From Desulfomonile tiedjei (GTDB lineage Bacteria > Desulfobacterota > Desulfomonilia > Desulfomonilales > Desulfomonilaceae): DNA of 56,532 nucleotides. The position numbers were made by a program, and so were the translations under genes. Location: the NCBI GenBank assembly GCA_016212925.1, contig JACRDF010000029.1:1-56532 (forward strand), in the 5' to 3' direction. Every line of letters begins with the position of its first letter. Within the stretch, counting starts at the first letter, position 1. The notes beneath the pieces were generated by a model that searched no databases, was not told the origin of the DNA, and saw only the letters and a program-made list of their open reading frames with translations. This document shows, piece after piece, positions 36,234-46,140 of the stretch.

Positions 36234-39200
36234 TCAAGAGGGCTCCCCGGCCAATATAAACCCGGCCCAAAAGAATGGATGATCGAAGCCGCGGGCGCGA
36301 AGTTCGGCCCTAGCTGCCGCAAGCGCATCGGATTTGGTCTTTCCCTCCTTCAAGTTGCGGAAGAAATTCTTCATGAGGCTGACCGAGGCCGCCTCGGAGA
36401 CCGACCACAGGCTCATCAAGACACTGCGTGCACCGGCATACTGGAAGGCCCTTCCCATCCCCATAGTGCCTTCCCCGGCGGTTCGTTTTCCGAGGCCCGT
36501 CTGACATGCCGTGAGCACCACGATGTCGGCCGTCATGTTCAGTCCCATCACTTCAGTCATTCGCAAATATCCATCCGTTCCGGGAGGAACCAAGGTGAGC
36601 ACCAGGACGGGTTCCATGATGCCGGGCAGGTCCTTGCCGAAGTACCCGTGGGTTGCGAATACTACTTTGTCGTATCCGTCCAGCTTAGGGCCAATCTTCT
36701 CCAGGAAGATCGTCTTGCTTGCGTCGTAGCCCGTGTAGACCCGGGTATCCTGCTTGTACATCGCAGCTAAATCTTCGACCAGCTCTTTGGTCCGAGTTAA
36801 TCGAGTGAAACGCAAGCCACCCGCCTGTGCATTCTCCTCACCGGCCATGAGGCGTCTGTACAAGGACTCCAGAACTCCGTGGGCAGATTCCTTCTTTGCA
36901 TGACCGGCCGCCCTCTCGTCCTTCTCTTGAAAGACCGGGTCGGCTAGGGCAAGGAGGCCCTCACGTGGTGCAGTGGTCTTCGAGGAGGCCCTGCTAAGGG
37001 TGAGAGCGGTAATGGATTGGTAATAGGAAACGATGTTACTGTCACCGAAGAACTCGGCCCCTGATACATACGGCAGGTCCTTGTCGGTCCTCACAACACC
37101 CGTATCGTTCAACATGAGCGCCTCAAAGGGTAGCATCCCCAGGGAATCGTCAGGCACTATAATGACCGGGGAGCGTGGAGGCAGAAGCTCCAGCACGTCC
37201 CTCAAAAGTAGGTCGGAGAGACTTTTCCCCGCGCCAAAATCAAAGGATTGGAGCTTGTCGTCAAAATTGCCCCGTCCGGGAATGATTTCGAGAGGCTTTC
37301 TGAACGCGAGGACGAGGTCGTCCAGATCTTTTCGTGGAATAGGCTTGAAAAGCGCTTTTACCAGATCTTTTCCTTTGGTCGCATATACTATTACGCCGGA
37401 GTGGGTTACGTGATACGCAAGCACCCACTCCTCGTCTCTTAGACCGGTCTCATCCAGGGCCATGGGTTGAGGATATTTCGCTGCGGCAAAAAGTGGGTAG
37501 TCTTTCCGAAGCATGGCAACATGCTCTGCTAATCTGTCCTTCAGGTTGCTCACTTCCTGCTCCAGGGGGGAGATAGCCGACTTTTCTTGCTTCTCGTAGG
37601 CGCCTTGGAGCCTCTTGGCGACCGCGGCTAATTGCTCGTTGAGCAACGAATCTTTTTCCATCACTTCTTTTGGAAGATCGGAGCCTGAATTTCGGCCTCT
37701 CTTCGATAATGCTTCGGCAAAGACGCGGGCCTTGGTGTATTCGGACGTTTTCAAGGCTTCAACAGGTCGGTTCATTTTAATCAACACTCTGGCAAGACCA
37801 TCGTATGGCGTGGTTCTCCAAAACCCCCAGACCCGGACATTGTAGAATTCCGCCCGTTCGGCCTGACTCAAGGCCGTACGCATCTCTTCAATGTGTTGAA
37901 TAGCCTTCTGAAAATGCTCCGCCGCTCCAGGGTTGTCGCCTATCCCTTCCAATGCCAGGCCCAGACCGGTGTACGAGGCGAACAGGTTGTCGGCATTCCT
38001 GTTGTCCTCGGAAGTCAGGCGAACAGTTTCGTAACATTCCCCTGCCCTCTTGTAATCCGACTTTGTGAGATACAGTCTCCCCAGCCCTTGGTTGTAACCT
38101 GCCTCGCGCAGAAAGGTCTCGGCCTTCTCCAAATCGCCCATATCGAGGTACAGATCGCCGATCAGGTATTTTTGCCAATGCGTGGGGACACCTATTCTTT
38201 CATAGATTTGAAGTGATTCGTTCAGAGTCTCCAGTGCCTTGTCATGCCGTCCACGGTCCGCGTAAACAACACCCAAGTTGCTGAGGGCCAGTCCTTCACC
38301 GCTAGGGTCCTTGATTTCTTTCCTGATGGCGAGGGACTTTTCGTAATACTCCACAGCCTTGTCGTACTGACCCCAGTTTTTGAAGACATTGGCCAAATTA
38401 TTAAGGCTTATTCCCTCGCCCCCTGGGTCTTTAAGGTCTATGGCTATAGCTAGCGACCGTTCGTAATACTCCACGGCCTTGTCGTACTGGCCCCACAAAT
38501 AATAGACAACACCCAGGTTGCTCAGCGTGTTCGCCTCACTTTTACGATCCTTAAGATTCGTCTGGATGCCATGAGCTTGCCGGTAATATTCTACAGCTTT
38601 TCCGTACCAGCCCCGGCTCTTGTGGACATTGCCCAAGTTACTCAGGGCGATTCCCTCACCTTTGGGGTCTTTCAAGGCCCTGCTGATGGCCAAGACCTTC
38701 TCGTAACAGTCCGCGGTCTTGTCATCTTGACCCCGGTAGCTGTAGACAATGCCCAGGTTGTTCAGGGCATTTCTCTCGCCCTGGGGATCATTGATCTCTC
38801 TGTTAATTGTCAGTGAGTTTCCGTAATACTCGACAGCCTTGTCGTATTCGCCTCTGTCCGAATAGACATTGCCCAGGTTGTTGAGAGCGTTGCCCTCGGC
38901 GCTCGGGTCCTTCATCCTCCTGCTGATGCGCAGAGATTTCTCGAAAGACTCCACGGCCTTGTCGTATTCGCGCCAATCCTTGTAAACGTTGCCCAGGTTT
39001 GTGAGAGTCAATCCCTCGCCTCTGATGTCTTCGAGTTTCCGGCTCAGAGACAAGGATTGTTGAAAGTAGTCCACAGCCTTGTCATATTGGCCCCAGTCCT
39101 TGTAGATTAGTCCCAAGTTGTTGAGGGCATTGCTCTCGGCATTTAGGTCCTTGATCTCCCGGCTGATGCTAAGCGATCTCTGATAACACTCGACAGCCTT

Positions 39201-39713
39201 GTCGTACTCGCCCCAATCCCGGTAGATTAAACCCAAGTTGTTAAGGGTTGTCGCCTCACCACTGATGTCTTTGAGTTCTCGCTTAATAGCCAGAGCCTGT
39301 TCGTAATATTCCACGGCCTTGTCGTATCGACGCCAGGCAGCATAGATCAAACCCAGATTATTGAGGGTACGAGCTTCACCCTCGACGTTTCTTAACTCTT
39401 TGGCTGTGGCAAGGGCCTGCTCGCAGTACTCAACGGCCTGATCGTATTTGCTCCAGTTCTTGTGAATAATGCACAGGTTGTTGCTTGCAGCGCCGATCCC
39501 TTCCGGGAAGGCCGCCTTCCGGAAGATCTGAAGCGCTCTCTGATATTTATCCACGGCCTGCTCAAGGTCCCCTTGATCTTTGGCAACTTCCTCCAATGTG
39601 AGCCCTTCGTTGAAAAGGCGAATCCCCTGTTCCTTGTCATTGCCGGATCCTTGGCCAGGCGCAAACACCAGAACCAACGCCAGCACCGTCGCAACTGAGG
39701 CCACTGTTGTCAT
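36234..39713 (-). CDS. TPR-CHAT protein (caspase-like peptidase candidate)
   Basis: The 1159-residue protein begins with a hydrophobic segment resembling a signal peptide (MTTVASVATVLALVLVF), so the bulk is probably exported. Residues about 45-500 hold eleven well-matched 40-residue TPR repeats (consensus LNNLGxVYxDWGxYDKAVEY), followed by about four degenerate ones. A helical linker (about 620-740) leads to a C-terminal CHAT domain with the caspase-type dyad His near 1022 (VFATHGYFG) and Cys near 1070 (VLTACQTGLG), ending FDHPFFWAGFILAGEPS. CHAT domains are clan CD peptidases; TPRs usually sense a partner. Signal-peptide identity is moderately certain because the n-region lacks basic residues. 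It is preceded by AGGAGGAGACTGTCT. Confidence 0.87.
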   Translation of the reverse strand: MTTVASVATVLALVLVFAPGQGSGNDKEQGIRLFNEGLTLEEVAKDQGDLEQAVDKYQRALQIFRKAAFPEGIGAASNNLCIIHKNWSKYDQAVEYCEQALATAKELRNVEGEARTLNNLGLIYAAWRRYDKAVEYYEQALAIKRELKDISGEATTLNNLGLIYRDWGEYDKAVECYQRSLSISREIKDLNAESNALNNLGLIYKDWGQYDKAVDYFQQSLSLSRKLEDIRGEGLTLTNLGNVYKDWREYDKAVESFEKSLRISRRMKDPSAEGNALNNLGNVYSDRGEYDKAVEYYGNSLTINREINDPQGERNALNNLGIVYSYRGQDDKTADCYEKVLAISRALKDPKGEGIALSNLGNVHKSRGWYGKAVEYYRQAHGIQTNLKDRKSEANTLSNLGVVYYLWGQYDKAVEYYERSLAIAIDLKDPGGEGISLNNLANVFKNWGQYDKAVEYYEKSLAIRKEIKDPSGEGLALSNLGVVYADRGRHDKALETLNESLQIYERIGVPTHWQKYLIGDLYLDMGDLEKAETFLREAGYNQGLGRLYLTKSDYKRAGECYETVRLTSEDNRNADNLFASYTGLGLALEGIGDNPGAAEHFQKAIQHIEEMRTALSQAERAEFYNVRVWGFWRTTPYDGLARVLIKMNRPVEALKTSEYTKARVFAEALSKRGRNSGSDLPKEVMEKDSLLNEQLAAVAKRLQGAYEKQEKSAISPLEQEVSNLKDRLAEHVAMLRKDYPLFAAAKYPQPMALDETGLRDEEWVLAYHVTHSGVIVYATKGKDLVKALFKPIPRKDLDDLVLAFRKPLEIIPGRGNFDDKLQSFDFGAGKSLSDLLLRDVLELLPPRSPVIIVPDDSLGMLPFEALMLNDTGVVRTDKDLPYVSGAEFFGDSNIVSYYQSITALTLSRASSKTTAPREGLLALADPVFQEKDERAAGHAKKESAHGVLESLYRRLMAGEENAQAGGLRFTRLTRTKELVEDLAAMYKQDTRVYTGYDASKTIFLEKIGPKLDGYDKVVFATHGYFGKDLPGIMEPVLVLTLVPPGTDGYLRMTEVMGLNMTADIVVLTACQTGLGKRTAGEGTMGMGRAFQYAGARSVLMSLWSVSEAASVSLMKNFFRNLKEGKTKSDALAAARAELRARGFDHPFFWAGFILAGEPS
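38180..39600. repeat. 120-bp tandem repeat array encoding TPR units
   Basis: The TPR part of the CHAT gene is visible in DNA as 120-bp units with a recurrent CTTGTCGTACTG-type segment (YDKAVEYY on the minus strand). Units are partly similar at DNA level, suggesting recent duplication or gene conversion inside the gene. Confidence 0.7.
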
Positions 39714-39923
39714 AGACAGTCTCCTCCTTCATTCTCCTGATGCACTTGGAGGAGTAAGGATTCAAATAATGGTTGCGCTTAGAGTGACCGATCGAGCTGT
39801 TCAGAATCTAGAAGCACTTGATTGAACGCACATGGATAGGAATTCCTGACCGTGGCATACAAGCGGTGGGTTAAGGTTAATACAAGAGGCTTAGCGCGGC
39901 TTTTGGGCAAATCGTCGTTGCCG

Positions 39924-40373
39924 TCAGAACTTGACGGCCCTGGCGATCTCCGAGGAGATCTTGGCATTCAACCTGGCGGCATTGGCTCGACCTCGGATTT
40001 CGGTGGACAGGTCCTCGATCCACGGGGTGAGATCCGCGAGTTTTTCCTCCAGATCAATTATTCCGTGGCTCATGTAAATATCTGAAATGAATTTATCTCG
40101 TTCACGAGCCAGATCGCGGATTTTGGCGAGGATGAAGTGCAGGTTTTGTTTTGTGGCAACAAGGATCTCCTGCTTTTCCTCGATCCGGTCTAGGCGGTCA
40201 CGCTCCTCCTCAGAGGACGCGGAACTCAACTTCTGTAGCCGCCAAACCTCCAGCAAGGCATTGGCCGCTATTTCTTCAGTATCGCAGTATAGCTGATATG
40301 CCGAGTGTATTGCTTCGTTGTAGCAAGACCTGATCAATGCCGCTTCTTCGAGCTTTGCAGCGTCGCGTGTCAT
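39924..40373 (-). CDS. Helical/coiled-coil protein of unknown function
   Basis: The 149-residue protein is predicted almost entirely helical with a long charged stretch (SSEEERDRLDRIEEKQEILV) typical of coiled coils. There is no signal peptide or membrane helix. Its ATG overlaps the stop of the upstream membrane-protein gene, so the two are coupled. It ends 210 bases before the CHAT gene on the same strand. No family recognised. Confidence 0.65.
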   Translation of the reverse strand: MTRDAAKLEEAALIRSCYNEAIHSAYQLYCDTEEIAANALLEVWRLQKLSSASSEEERDRLDRIEEKQEILVATKQNLHFILAKIRDLARERDKFISDIYMSHGIIDLEEKLADLTPWIEDLSTEIRGRANAARLNAKISSEIARAVKF

Positions 40374-40696
40374 TAGGCTTTGCCCGACTTCTCTTTGCTT
40401 CTCGGTTTAGATGGCGGGCCGGCAGGCTTGTCTTGCACTCGATCCAAGATGCCGTCAATTCGGTGATTGATTCCCGCCTCGCCAAAGACCGAGTTCATTC
40501 GCTGTTCAAGGGCCGCATCTTCCTTATAGAGCTTCCTGAGCCCAAAGTATCTGATGGCATCGCTGAAGCCTTCTTCGTATGCGGTCTGTCTCGTTTTGTC
40601 TTCAGCGGGAGGGGAGGCAAAGAATTTTTTATATACAAGGTATGCCACTGCAATGACCCCTATTACTGAAAGAACGTCGAAGAGCAAAACAACCAT
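40373..40696 (-). CDS. Small membrane-anchored protein of unknown function
   Basis: The 107-residue protein has an N-terminal membrane helix (MVVLLFDVLSVIGVIAVAYL) followed by a charged soluble tail rich in Lys, Asp and Glu and ending in a basic Pro/Ser-rich segment (GPPSKPRSKEKSGKA). Probably anchored in the inner membrane with the tail in the cytoplasm. It heads the minus-strand run that includes the coiled-coil protein and the CHAT gene. No family recognised. Confidence 0.65.
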   Translation of the reverse strand: MVVLLFDVLSVIGVIAVAYLVYKKFFASPPAEDKTRQTAYEEGFSDAIRYFGLRKLYKEDAALEQRMNSVFGEAGINHRIDGILDRVQDKPAGPPSKPRSKEKSGKA

Positions 40697-40828
40697 GGAT
40701 CACGTCTCCGTTTGGCCGCAGTCGATATGGCTATCTTATCCACAAGCGGGGAGCAACTGCAAGCCGGAAATTGTGACTTTACTGCCCGTCATCCCTCAGT
40801 TCTCTCGGCGAGAATTCGTCGGCCCTTC

Positions 40829-41731
40829 TCATGAGATACCGCTATGCCCCTTCAAAACCATATTAATAAATGCGCTCTTGTACGAAGGGAGATTCTTGGT
40901 CCTCCGTGCGACCAGGGCAACGTAATCGGCCTCAAAATAGTGGGCCAATGAAATGAATTCGAGGTTTCTTTGGCCCAAAAGAGGGAGGTCCTTTACCATT
41001 GTTGCAAAGGACACCCCCAGCCCCATCTCAACGTACAGGGCGCTCAGCTCGACATTGGAGGACTCCATGGCCACATGATAGCCTACGCCAAGTTTTGCGA
41101 GCCGTTCTTCCAATCCCGGGCGATTGATTTGCGTTGATCCTTTCGGAGGCAATATGAGAGGATATTGCGCGATTGCCATTAGGGTAACGTGTTTCTCCTC
41201 GGTCAATGGATGCCCCATTGGAGCCATCAGAACTGTCTCAACCTCTCTCCACCGAAATACCGCGAAGTTTTCAGGAACCGCTGACTCTAGAGCGAACCCG
41301 AAATCAATGTCGCCACTCTTTACAAGGTCAATCACGCTCTTTTGTGGACGGTCGAGTATGGTCAACTGAACGTGTGGGAATCGAGTGACATAGTCTTTCA
41401 GCACGAATGGAAACACGTGGTAAAGAGTCGTGAAGGGTGCTGCTATTTTTAAGTGGCCTTTCTGGAGCCCCTTCAACTCATTTAGTGACTCCAAGAAAAG
41501 TTCATGTTTTTCGAGGACCGCCGCGGAGAATTGAAGGAACTCTTCGCCGGCCGCGGTGAGACACAGTTTCCGCTTACCTATTCTTTCGAAGAGCAGACAA
41601 TCCAGCTCTTTTTCCAAGCTCTTGATTTGCTGACTCAGCGCGGACTGGGTTCTAAAGGTAGCTTCCGCGGCTCTGGTAAAGTTGCCCAACCGGGCTACGT
41701 GATAAAATCCGATAATTTGTTGCCATTCCAT
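40829..41731 (-). CDS. LysR family transcriptional regulator
   Basis: The 300-residue regulator has the N-terminal winged helix-turn-helix (FYHVARLGNFTRAAEATFRT, SALSQQIKSLEKELDCLLF) and a C-terminal periplasmic-binding-like effector domain (LKIAAPFTTLYHVFPFVL, VKSGDIDFGFALES). It is divergently placed from the FlK-like thioesterase, with a strong dyad in the shared intergenic region, so thioesterase expression is its likely target. Effector unknown. Confidence 0.9.
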   Translation of the reverse strand: MEWQQIIGFYHVARLGNFTRAAEATFRTQSALSQQIKSLEKELDCLLFERIGKRKLCLTAAGEEFLQFSAAVLEKHELFLESLNELKGLQKGHLKIAAPFTTLYHVFPFVLKDYVTRFPHVQLTILDRPQKSVIDLVKSGDIDFGFALESAVPENFAVFRWREVETVLMAPMGHPLTEEKHVTLMAIAQYPLILPPKGSTQINRPGLEERLAKLGVGYHVAMESSNVELSALYVEMGLGVSFATMVKDLPLLGQRNLEFISLAHYFEADYVALVARRTKNLPSYKSAFINMVLKGHSGIS

Positions 41732-41745
41732 AACTAATAAGCCAT

Positions 41746-41773
41746 TCTAATTTATATTATAAGAATTATTAGA
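41746..41773. promoter_or_regulatory. Candidate LysR operator dyad
   Basis: TCTAAT and ATTAGA flank an AT-rich core that itself contains the palindrome TTATATTATAA. It lies immediately upstream of the thioesterase promoter -35 box and 15 bases from the LysR start, the usual geometry of a LysR activation and autoregulation site. Confidence 0.6.
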
Positions 41774-41802
41774 TTGACTTATGACAGTAACACACCTATG
41801 AG
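41774..41802 (+). promoter_or_regulatory. Candidate promoter of the thioesterase gene
   Basis: TTGACT (41774-41779), 17-base spacer, TATGAG (41797-41802); abuts the LysR dyad. Confidence 0.55.
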
Positions 41803-41847
41803 CAACTGCAAAGCTTGGGAAAAATCTTTTCTCACGGAGGGTGCGCC

Positions 41848-42294
41848 ATGAAGGACTCATTACGGCCGGGATTAGCCTTTCGGTTCGGGTTCAAGATTCC
41901 GGCGAACATGACAGTGCCTCGCCTCCTCTCTGAATCGCCGGAATTTCAGTTGATGCCGGAGGTGTTGGCGACGGGCTTTATGGTCGGACTAATCGAGTGG
42001 GCTTGCATTCGAGCGGTTAACCCTCATATCGAGTGGCCGAAAGAACAGACTGTGGGCATTGGTGTTAACCTGACTCATTCCGCAGCTACTCCCCCAGGGC
42101 TGATCGTTACGATAGAGGGAACACTGGAACGAGTGGAGGGACGCAAGTTGATCTTTCATATTGAGGTCGATGACGGAGTTGACAGGATTTCTGAGGGAAT
42201 CCACGAACGATTCGTGATCGACGCTGAAAAGTTCAACTCTAAAGTAGCTCAGAAACTCGCTGCCGTCTCAAGACAAGATGCTCACACCGGTTAG
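41848..42294 (+). CDS. FlK-like (fluoroacetyl-CoA type) thioesterase
   Basis: From the ATG at 41848 (GGAGG seven bases upstream) the product is 148 residues. It has the hotdog-fold segments of the FlK-like thioesterase family: VLATGFMVGLIEWACIRAV with a catalytic-type Glu, and TVGIGVNLTHSAATPPGL with the His, then HIEVDDGVDRISEGIHERFV. FlK hydrolyses fluoroacetyl-CoA, but most relatives probably act on other short acyl-CoAs. It ends 3 bases before the convergent sdhB stop. LysR control is likely. Confidence 0.82.
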   Translation: MKDSLRPGLAFRFGFKIPANMTVPRLLSESPEFQLMPEVLATGFMVGLIEWACIRAVNPHIEWPKEQTVGIGVNLTHSAATPPGLIVTIEGTLERVEGRKLIFHIEVDDGVDRISEGIHERFVIDAEKFNSKVAQKLAAVSRQDAHTG

Positions 42295-42296
42295 GT

Positions 42297-42995
42297 TTAT
42301 GACGTGGTTTTCTTGATTTCGGCCTTTATCAAATTTATTTCCTTGGTTACCGGGATTTCTTTGGGGCAGACCCTCGTGCATTCATAGTGGTTGAGGCATG
42401 CCCAGACGCCGTCAGGGTAATCCATTTGCTTGAGCCTTTCCGCCTTCTCCTTGTCCCTGGAGTCGAAGATTCTCCGAAAAGCCTGGACAATAGCAGCCGG
42501 CCCCAGGTACTTCTCATTTTCGTTCGAGATAGGACAGGCTCCGACACAGCACGCACACAAGATGCACCGGATGGACTCGCCCATCTTCTTTGCGTCCTCA
42601 GGTGACTGGATACGCTCTTTCTCCGGTGGGGCCGAGGCGATCAAGTAGGGACGAATCCAGTCCACTCTCTCAAAAAAAATGTCCAAGTCCACAATCAGGT
42701 CTTTGAGGACCTTGAAAGTCGGTAGAGGCTCAATGACCACCTCTTCTCCGTGGTAGTCTTTAACTAATTTTTGGCAAGCTAAAGCGCAGCGGCCGTTGAT
42801 CTTTACGGCATCCGAGCCGCAAACCCCGTGCGCACAGGACATGCGGTAGCTGAGGGTTCCATCCTGCTCCCATTTGACACGGTTCAGGCAATCGAGAATC
42901 CGTTCCCAGGGCTCGGCTTTGACGGTGTAATTACTATAATAAGTCTTCTTGTCCGCCTCGGGGTCAAACCGGAAGACCTTCAGCTTCATTTCCAT
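42297..42995 (-). CDS. sdhB: Succinate dehydrogenase/fumarate reductase iron-sulfur subunit
   Basis: The 232-residue subunit carries three cluster-binding regions: a 2Fe-2S site (SCAHGVCGSDAVKINGRCAL), a 4Fe-4S site (CILCACCVGACPI) and a third site (CLNHYECTRVCPK). It passes electrons between FAD of SdhA and quinone. Its start overlaps the SdhA stop by one base. No gene for a cytochrome b membrane anchor is next to it, so how it meets the quinone pool is unclear. Direction (succinate oxidation or fumarate reduction) cannot be read. Confidence 0.93.
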   Translation of the reverse strand: MEMKLKVFRFDPEADKKTYYSNYTVKAEPWERILDCLNRVKWEQDGTLSYRMSCAHGVCGSDAVKINGRCALACQKLVKDYHGEEVVIEPLPTFKVLKDLIVDLDIFFERVDWIRPYLIASAPPEKERIQSPEDAKKMGESIRCILCACCVGACPISNENEKYLGPAAIVQAFRRIFDSRDKEKAERLKQMDYPDGVWACLNHYECTRVCPKEIPVTKEINLIKAEIKKTTS

Positions 42996-44716
42996 CAGTA
43001 CGTCCTCGCCTTGGGTTGGAAACGGGTTATGGTGACTGGTTTGTGAAAGATCTTCGGTTCTGCCTCGGTTTTTTGAATCAAAGTGTGTTTCAGCCAGTTG
43101 TTATCGTCTCTTTCGGGATAATCTTCACGAAAATGCGCACCGCGGCTCTCTTTCCTGGCCATCGCGGAGACGAGTATGGCTTCGGCCAGACCCAACAGTG
43201 ATTCGAGTTCCAGGGCCTCCAGGATGTCCGTATTGAAACGTGAGCCTAGATTATCTATTGATACCTCCTGATATCGTTCTTGCAGTTCTCGCAATTCCGA
43301 GAGAGCGGCTTTCAGGTCCTTTTCCTTCCGAAACACGGAGCACTTATCCGTCATGATCTGCTGCGCGGCTGCTCTAATGTCGCCGGTTCTTTCGCCTTTC
43401 TTGCGGTCCTTGATTCGAGCAATTGCGTCAAACACTCGATCTTCGGCTTGTGAAGCAGCTCCGGACCAAGCGATGTCGCCCAGGTCTTCATTAATTTTCT
43501 TGCCGGCCCTTCTGCCGAAGACCACCAGATCCACCAGTGAATTGCAGCCCAGCCGATTTGCCCCATGGACAGATATGCAAGCGCATTCGCCTGCTGCATA
43601 AAGACCTGTAACCGGTTGGCCGTGTTCGTTCAGAACCTGGGCGTCGGAGTTGGTTGGAATGCCACCCATCATGTAATGGCAGGTTGGATTGACCGGGATA
43701 GGCTCGGTGGACACATCGATGCCGAGATAAATCTTGGCAAAGGACGAAATGTCGGACAGCTTTTCGGCCAATCGATCCTTGCCGATGTGAGTAAGATCGA
43801 GATGCACAAAATCGCGACGGTCGATCCCGCGGCCCTCGCGAATCTCCGTCATCATAGCTCTCGATACCATATCCCGCGGGGCAAGGTCCTTGATGGTGGG
43901 CGCGACTTCTTCCATGAACCGCCGGCCCTCAGCGTTCCGGAGGATGCCGCCCTCCCCTCTCGCCGCCTCGGTGATAAGCACACCAAGACCGTAGATGCCC
44001 GTGGGGTGAAACTGAACGAACTCCATATCCTCCAGAGGAATCCCGGCCCGATAAGCATAATAAACACCGTCGCCGGTGTTGGCGAAACAGTTGGAGGTAG
44101 TTTTGTAGACCTTTCCGAACCCGCCCGTAGCCAGCAAGACGCATTTTGCCTTTATAGTGCGTACCTGCCCGCTGGAAAGTTCGTACACGACGATCCCGGC
44201 TACCTGATTGGCCTCCATCACGAGGTCAAGCAACTGGAACTCCGAATATACCTTTATCCCCCTTCGGACGGCCTCACCGAAAAGCGTATCGAGTATAACC
44301 CGACCGGTTCTGTCCGCGGCGTGGCAGGCCCGTTTTATAGCCGCTTCCCCGAAGTTCTTTGTATGGCCGCCAAAAGCCCTTTGAGCTATCTTGCCCTCGG
44401 GAGTCCGATTAAAAGGGACACCCATGTGTTCCAGTTCGTACACAGCCCGTATGGCGTCTTTGGCCAAAATCTCGACCGCGTCCTGATCGGCAAGATAGTC
44501 GCTCCCTTTGACCGTGTCGTACATGTGCCATTCCCACGAATCAGGTTCCTCATTTCCCAGAGCTGCCCCGATGCCTCCCTGGGCCGCCCCTGAATGGGAC
44601 CTGGTGGGAAAGACCTTGCTAATGAGTCCCACATCGGCCGCATCGCCCACTTCGAGTGCAGCCCGAAGGCCTGCCAGGCCTGCACCCACTATCACAACAT
44701 CATGTTTTAATTCCAT
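42995..44716 (-). CDS. sdhA: Succinate dehydrogenase/fumarate reductase flavoprotein subunit
   Basis: The 573-residue flavoprotein has the N-terminal FAD-binding [19 protein letters not shown], the [17 protein letters not shown] segment with the histidine that binds FAD covalently in this family, and the capping-domain catalytic motifs around the HPTGIYGLG region and RMF-like strand. It oxidises succinate or reduces fumarate. It lies 44 bases downstream of gltA and overlaps sdhB, forming a citrate-cycle operon. Confidence 0.93.
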   Translation of the reverse strand: MELKHDVVIVGAGLAGLRAALEVGDAADVGLISKVFPTRSHSGAAQGGIGAALGNEEPDSWEWHMYDTVKGSDYLADQDAVEILAKDAIRAVYELEHMGVPFNRTPEGKIAQRAFGGHTKNFGEAAIKRACHAADRTGRVILDTLFGEAVRRGIKVYSEFQLLDLVMEANQVAGIVVYELSSGQVRTIKAKCVLLATGGFGKVYKTTSNCFANTGDGVYYAYRAGIPLEDMEFVQFHPTGIYGLGVLITEAARGEGGILRNAEGRRFMEEVAPTIKDLAPRDMVSRAMMTEIREGRGIDRRDFVHLDLTHIGKDRLAEKLSDISSFAKIYLGIDVSTEPIPVNPTCHYMMGGIPTNSDAQVLNEHGQPVTGLYAAGECACISVHGANRLGCNSLVDLVVFGRRAGKKINEDLGDIAWSGAASQAEDRVFDAIARIKDRKKGERTGDIRAAAQQIMTDKCSVFRKEKDLKAALSELRELQERYQEVSIDNLGSRFNTDILEALELESLLGLAEAILVSAMARKESRGAHFREDYPERDDNNWLKHTLIQKTEAEPKIFHKPVTITRFQPKARTY

Positions 44717-44760
44717 GTTTCCTTGGCCCGTATGAAAGGCTGGCCGTCCGGGATCGCCAC

Positions 44761-45945
44761 TTACTCTGTTCTGGCTTCTGCTGGCTCATACTCGCAACCC
44801 ATGAGACCGCAGTATTGGCCCACGTACTCGGCCTGGGGCCTGTAAAGCATAGGTTTGTCCTGGGCTTCGGCGAACTTCTCTTCGATCACGTGGCTGCACC
44901 AGCCTGCAATTCTGGAAATGGCAAAGATGGGGGTGAACAGATCGCGGGGAATTCCCATCATGTGATAGACAGGCGCGCTGTAGAAGTCTACGTTGGGCCT
45001 TATTTCACTCTTGCCCCGGCGGTCGAACTCTTCAACAGCATTCTGTTCGAGCTGTTTCGAGAGCCGGTCCAGTTTCTCCATGCCTTTGCTCTTACCCAGC
45101 CGGGACGCCATGTCCTTCAGATACCTTGCTCGCGGGTCCATGGTCTTATACACTGCGTGTCCCATACCCATTATTCTCTCCCCGCGATCAATTCGGTCCT
45201 TCACCCATTTGGGGAGATCGTCAACAGCTTCCAGTTCGAGCAACATGGCCATAACCCGAGCGTTTGCTCCGCCGTGCAGACTTCCGGACAATGCCCCTAT
45301 TCCTGCCGCGACAGCGGCGTACATGTGCGCTCGCGTCGAGGTTACTTCTCTGCACGCGAAGGTCGACGCATTAAAGGTATGATCCGCGTGGAGGATCAAG
45401 CACACATCGAGATCGTGAGCGGTTGCGTCATCCGGCTTCTCGCCTTTGAGGAGCCAGAGAAAATTGGCTGCGTGCGAAAGCTTGCTATCTGAGGGCAGCG
45501 GCTCCTGCCCATTTCTTATTCGATGCCAGGCCGCCGTTACGACAGGCAGTCGGGCGATCAGTCTGATGGCCATCCGCACATTGGCTTCTCTTGTCCTTCC
45601 GCCCAGGTCCGGGTCCGCCATTCCGAGCAGTGGCGCTGCTGCCTGAAGCACGTCCATTGGGTCGGACTTCTTGGGCAATGCCTTTAAGCAAGAGTAGATA
45701 TAATTAGGCAGGTCCCTGCCTTCGACGACTTGGGCCTCGAACTCCTGAAGCTCCGGTGTAGTCGGTAAACGGCCGTTAAGGACCAGATAGGCCGTCTCCA
45801 TAAAGGTGGATCGCTCCGCGAGTTCTTCGATGCGATACCCGCGGTAAATCAGGACGCCTTTCTGCCCGTCGATGAAGCTGACCTTGGTATCAGCTACAGC
45901 GACCCCTCTTAAACCGATGTTCTTGACAGAGACCGTCTGTTGCAT
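44761..45945 (-). CDS. gltA: Citrate synthase (type II-like, short form)
   Basis: The 394-residue enzyme condenses oxaloacetate and acetyl-CoA. Key segments: the [12 protein letters not shown] strand with the active-site His, [30 protein letters not shown] with the second His, and the Asp-containing [16 protein letters not shown] region. Length fits the 370-400-residue class. It heads the sdhA-sdhB run, so the genes were probably kept together for citrate-cycle flux. Confidence 0.93.
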   Translation of the reverse strand: MQQTVSVKNIGLRGVAVADTKVSFIDGQKGVLIYRGYRIEELAERSTFMETAYLVLNGRLPTTPELQEFEAQVVEGRDLPNYIYSCLKALPKKSDPMDVLQAAAPLLGMADPDLGGRTREANVRMAIRLIARLPVVTAAWHRIRNGQEPLPSDSKLSHAANFLWLLKGEKPDDATAHDLDVCLILHADHTFNASTFACREVTSTRAHMYAAVAAGIGALSGSLHGGANARVMAMLLELEAVDDLPKWVKDRIDRGERIMGMGHAVYKTMDPRARYLKDMASRLGKSKGMEKLDRLSKQLEQNAVEEFDRRGKSEIRPNVDFYSAPVYHMMGIPRDLFTPIFAISRIAGWCSHVIEEKFAEAQDKPMLYRPQAEYVGQYCGLMGCEYEPAEARTE

Positions 45946-46140
45946 TTTGCCCTCTCAGCAAGAAATAAGGATGTAAGGCATACCGTTCCCAGCGCGCCGT
46001 ATCTGTTACTAAAATTCGCAAAATAGGAGTCCAAGGCCGCTTCAAGATTGCCAAGCCTCAGTGGAGACACGACCTTGGCATTGCACAAGTCCGCAATCCT
46101 CACGCCAAGTATTCGCTGAACTATTTTCCTCTGAAATTTC

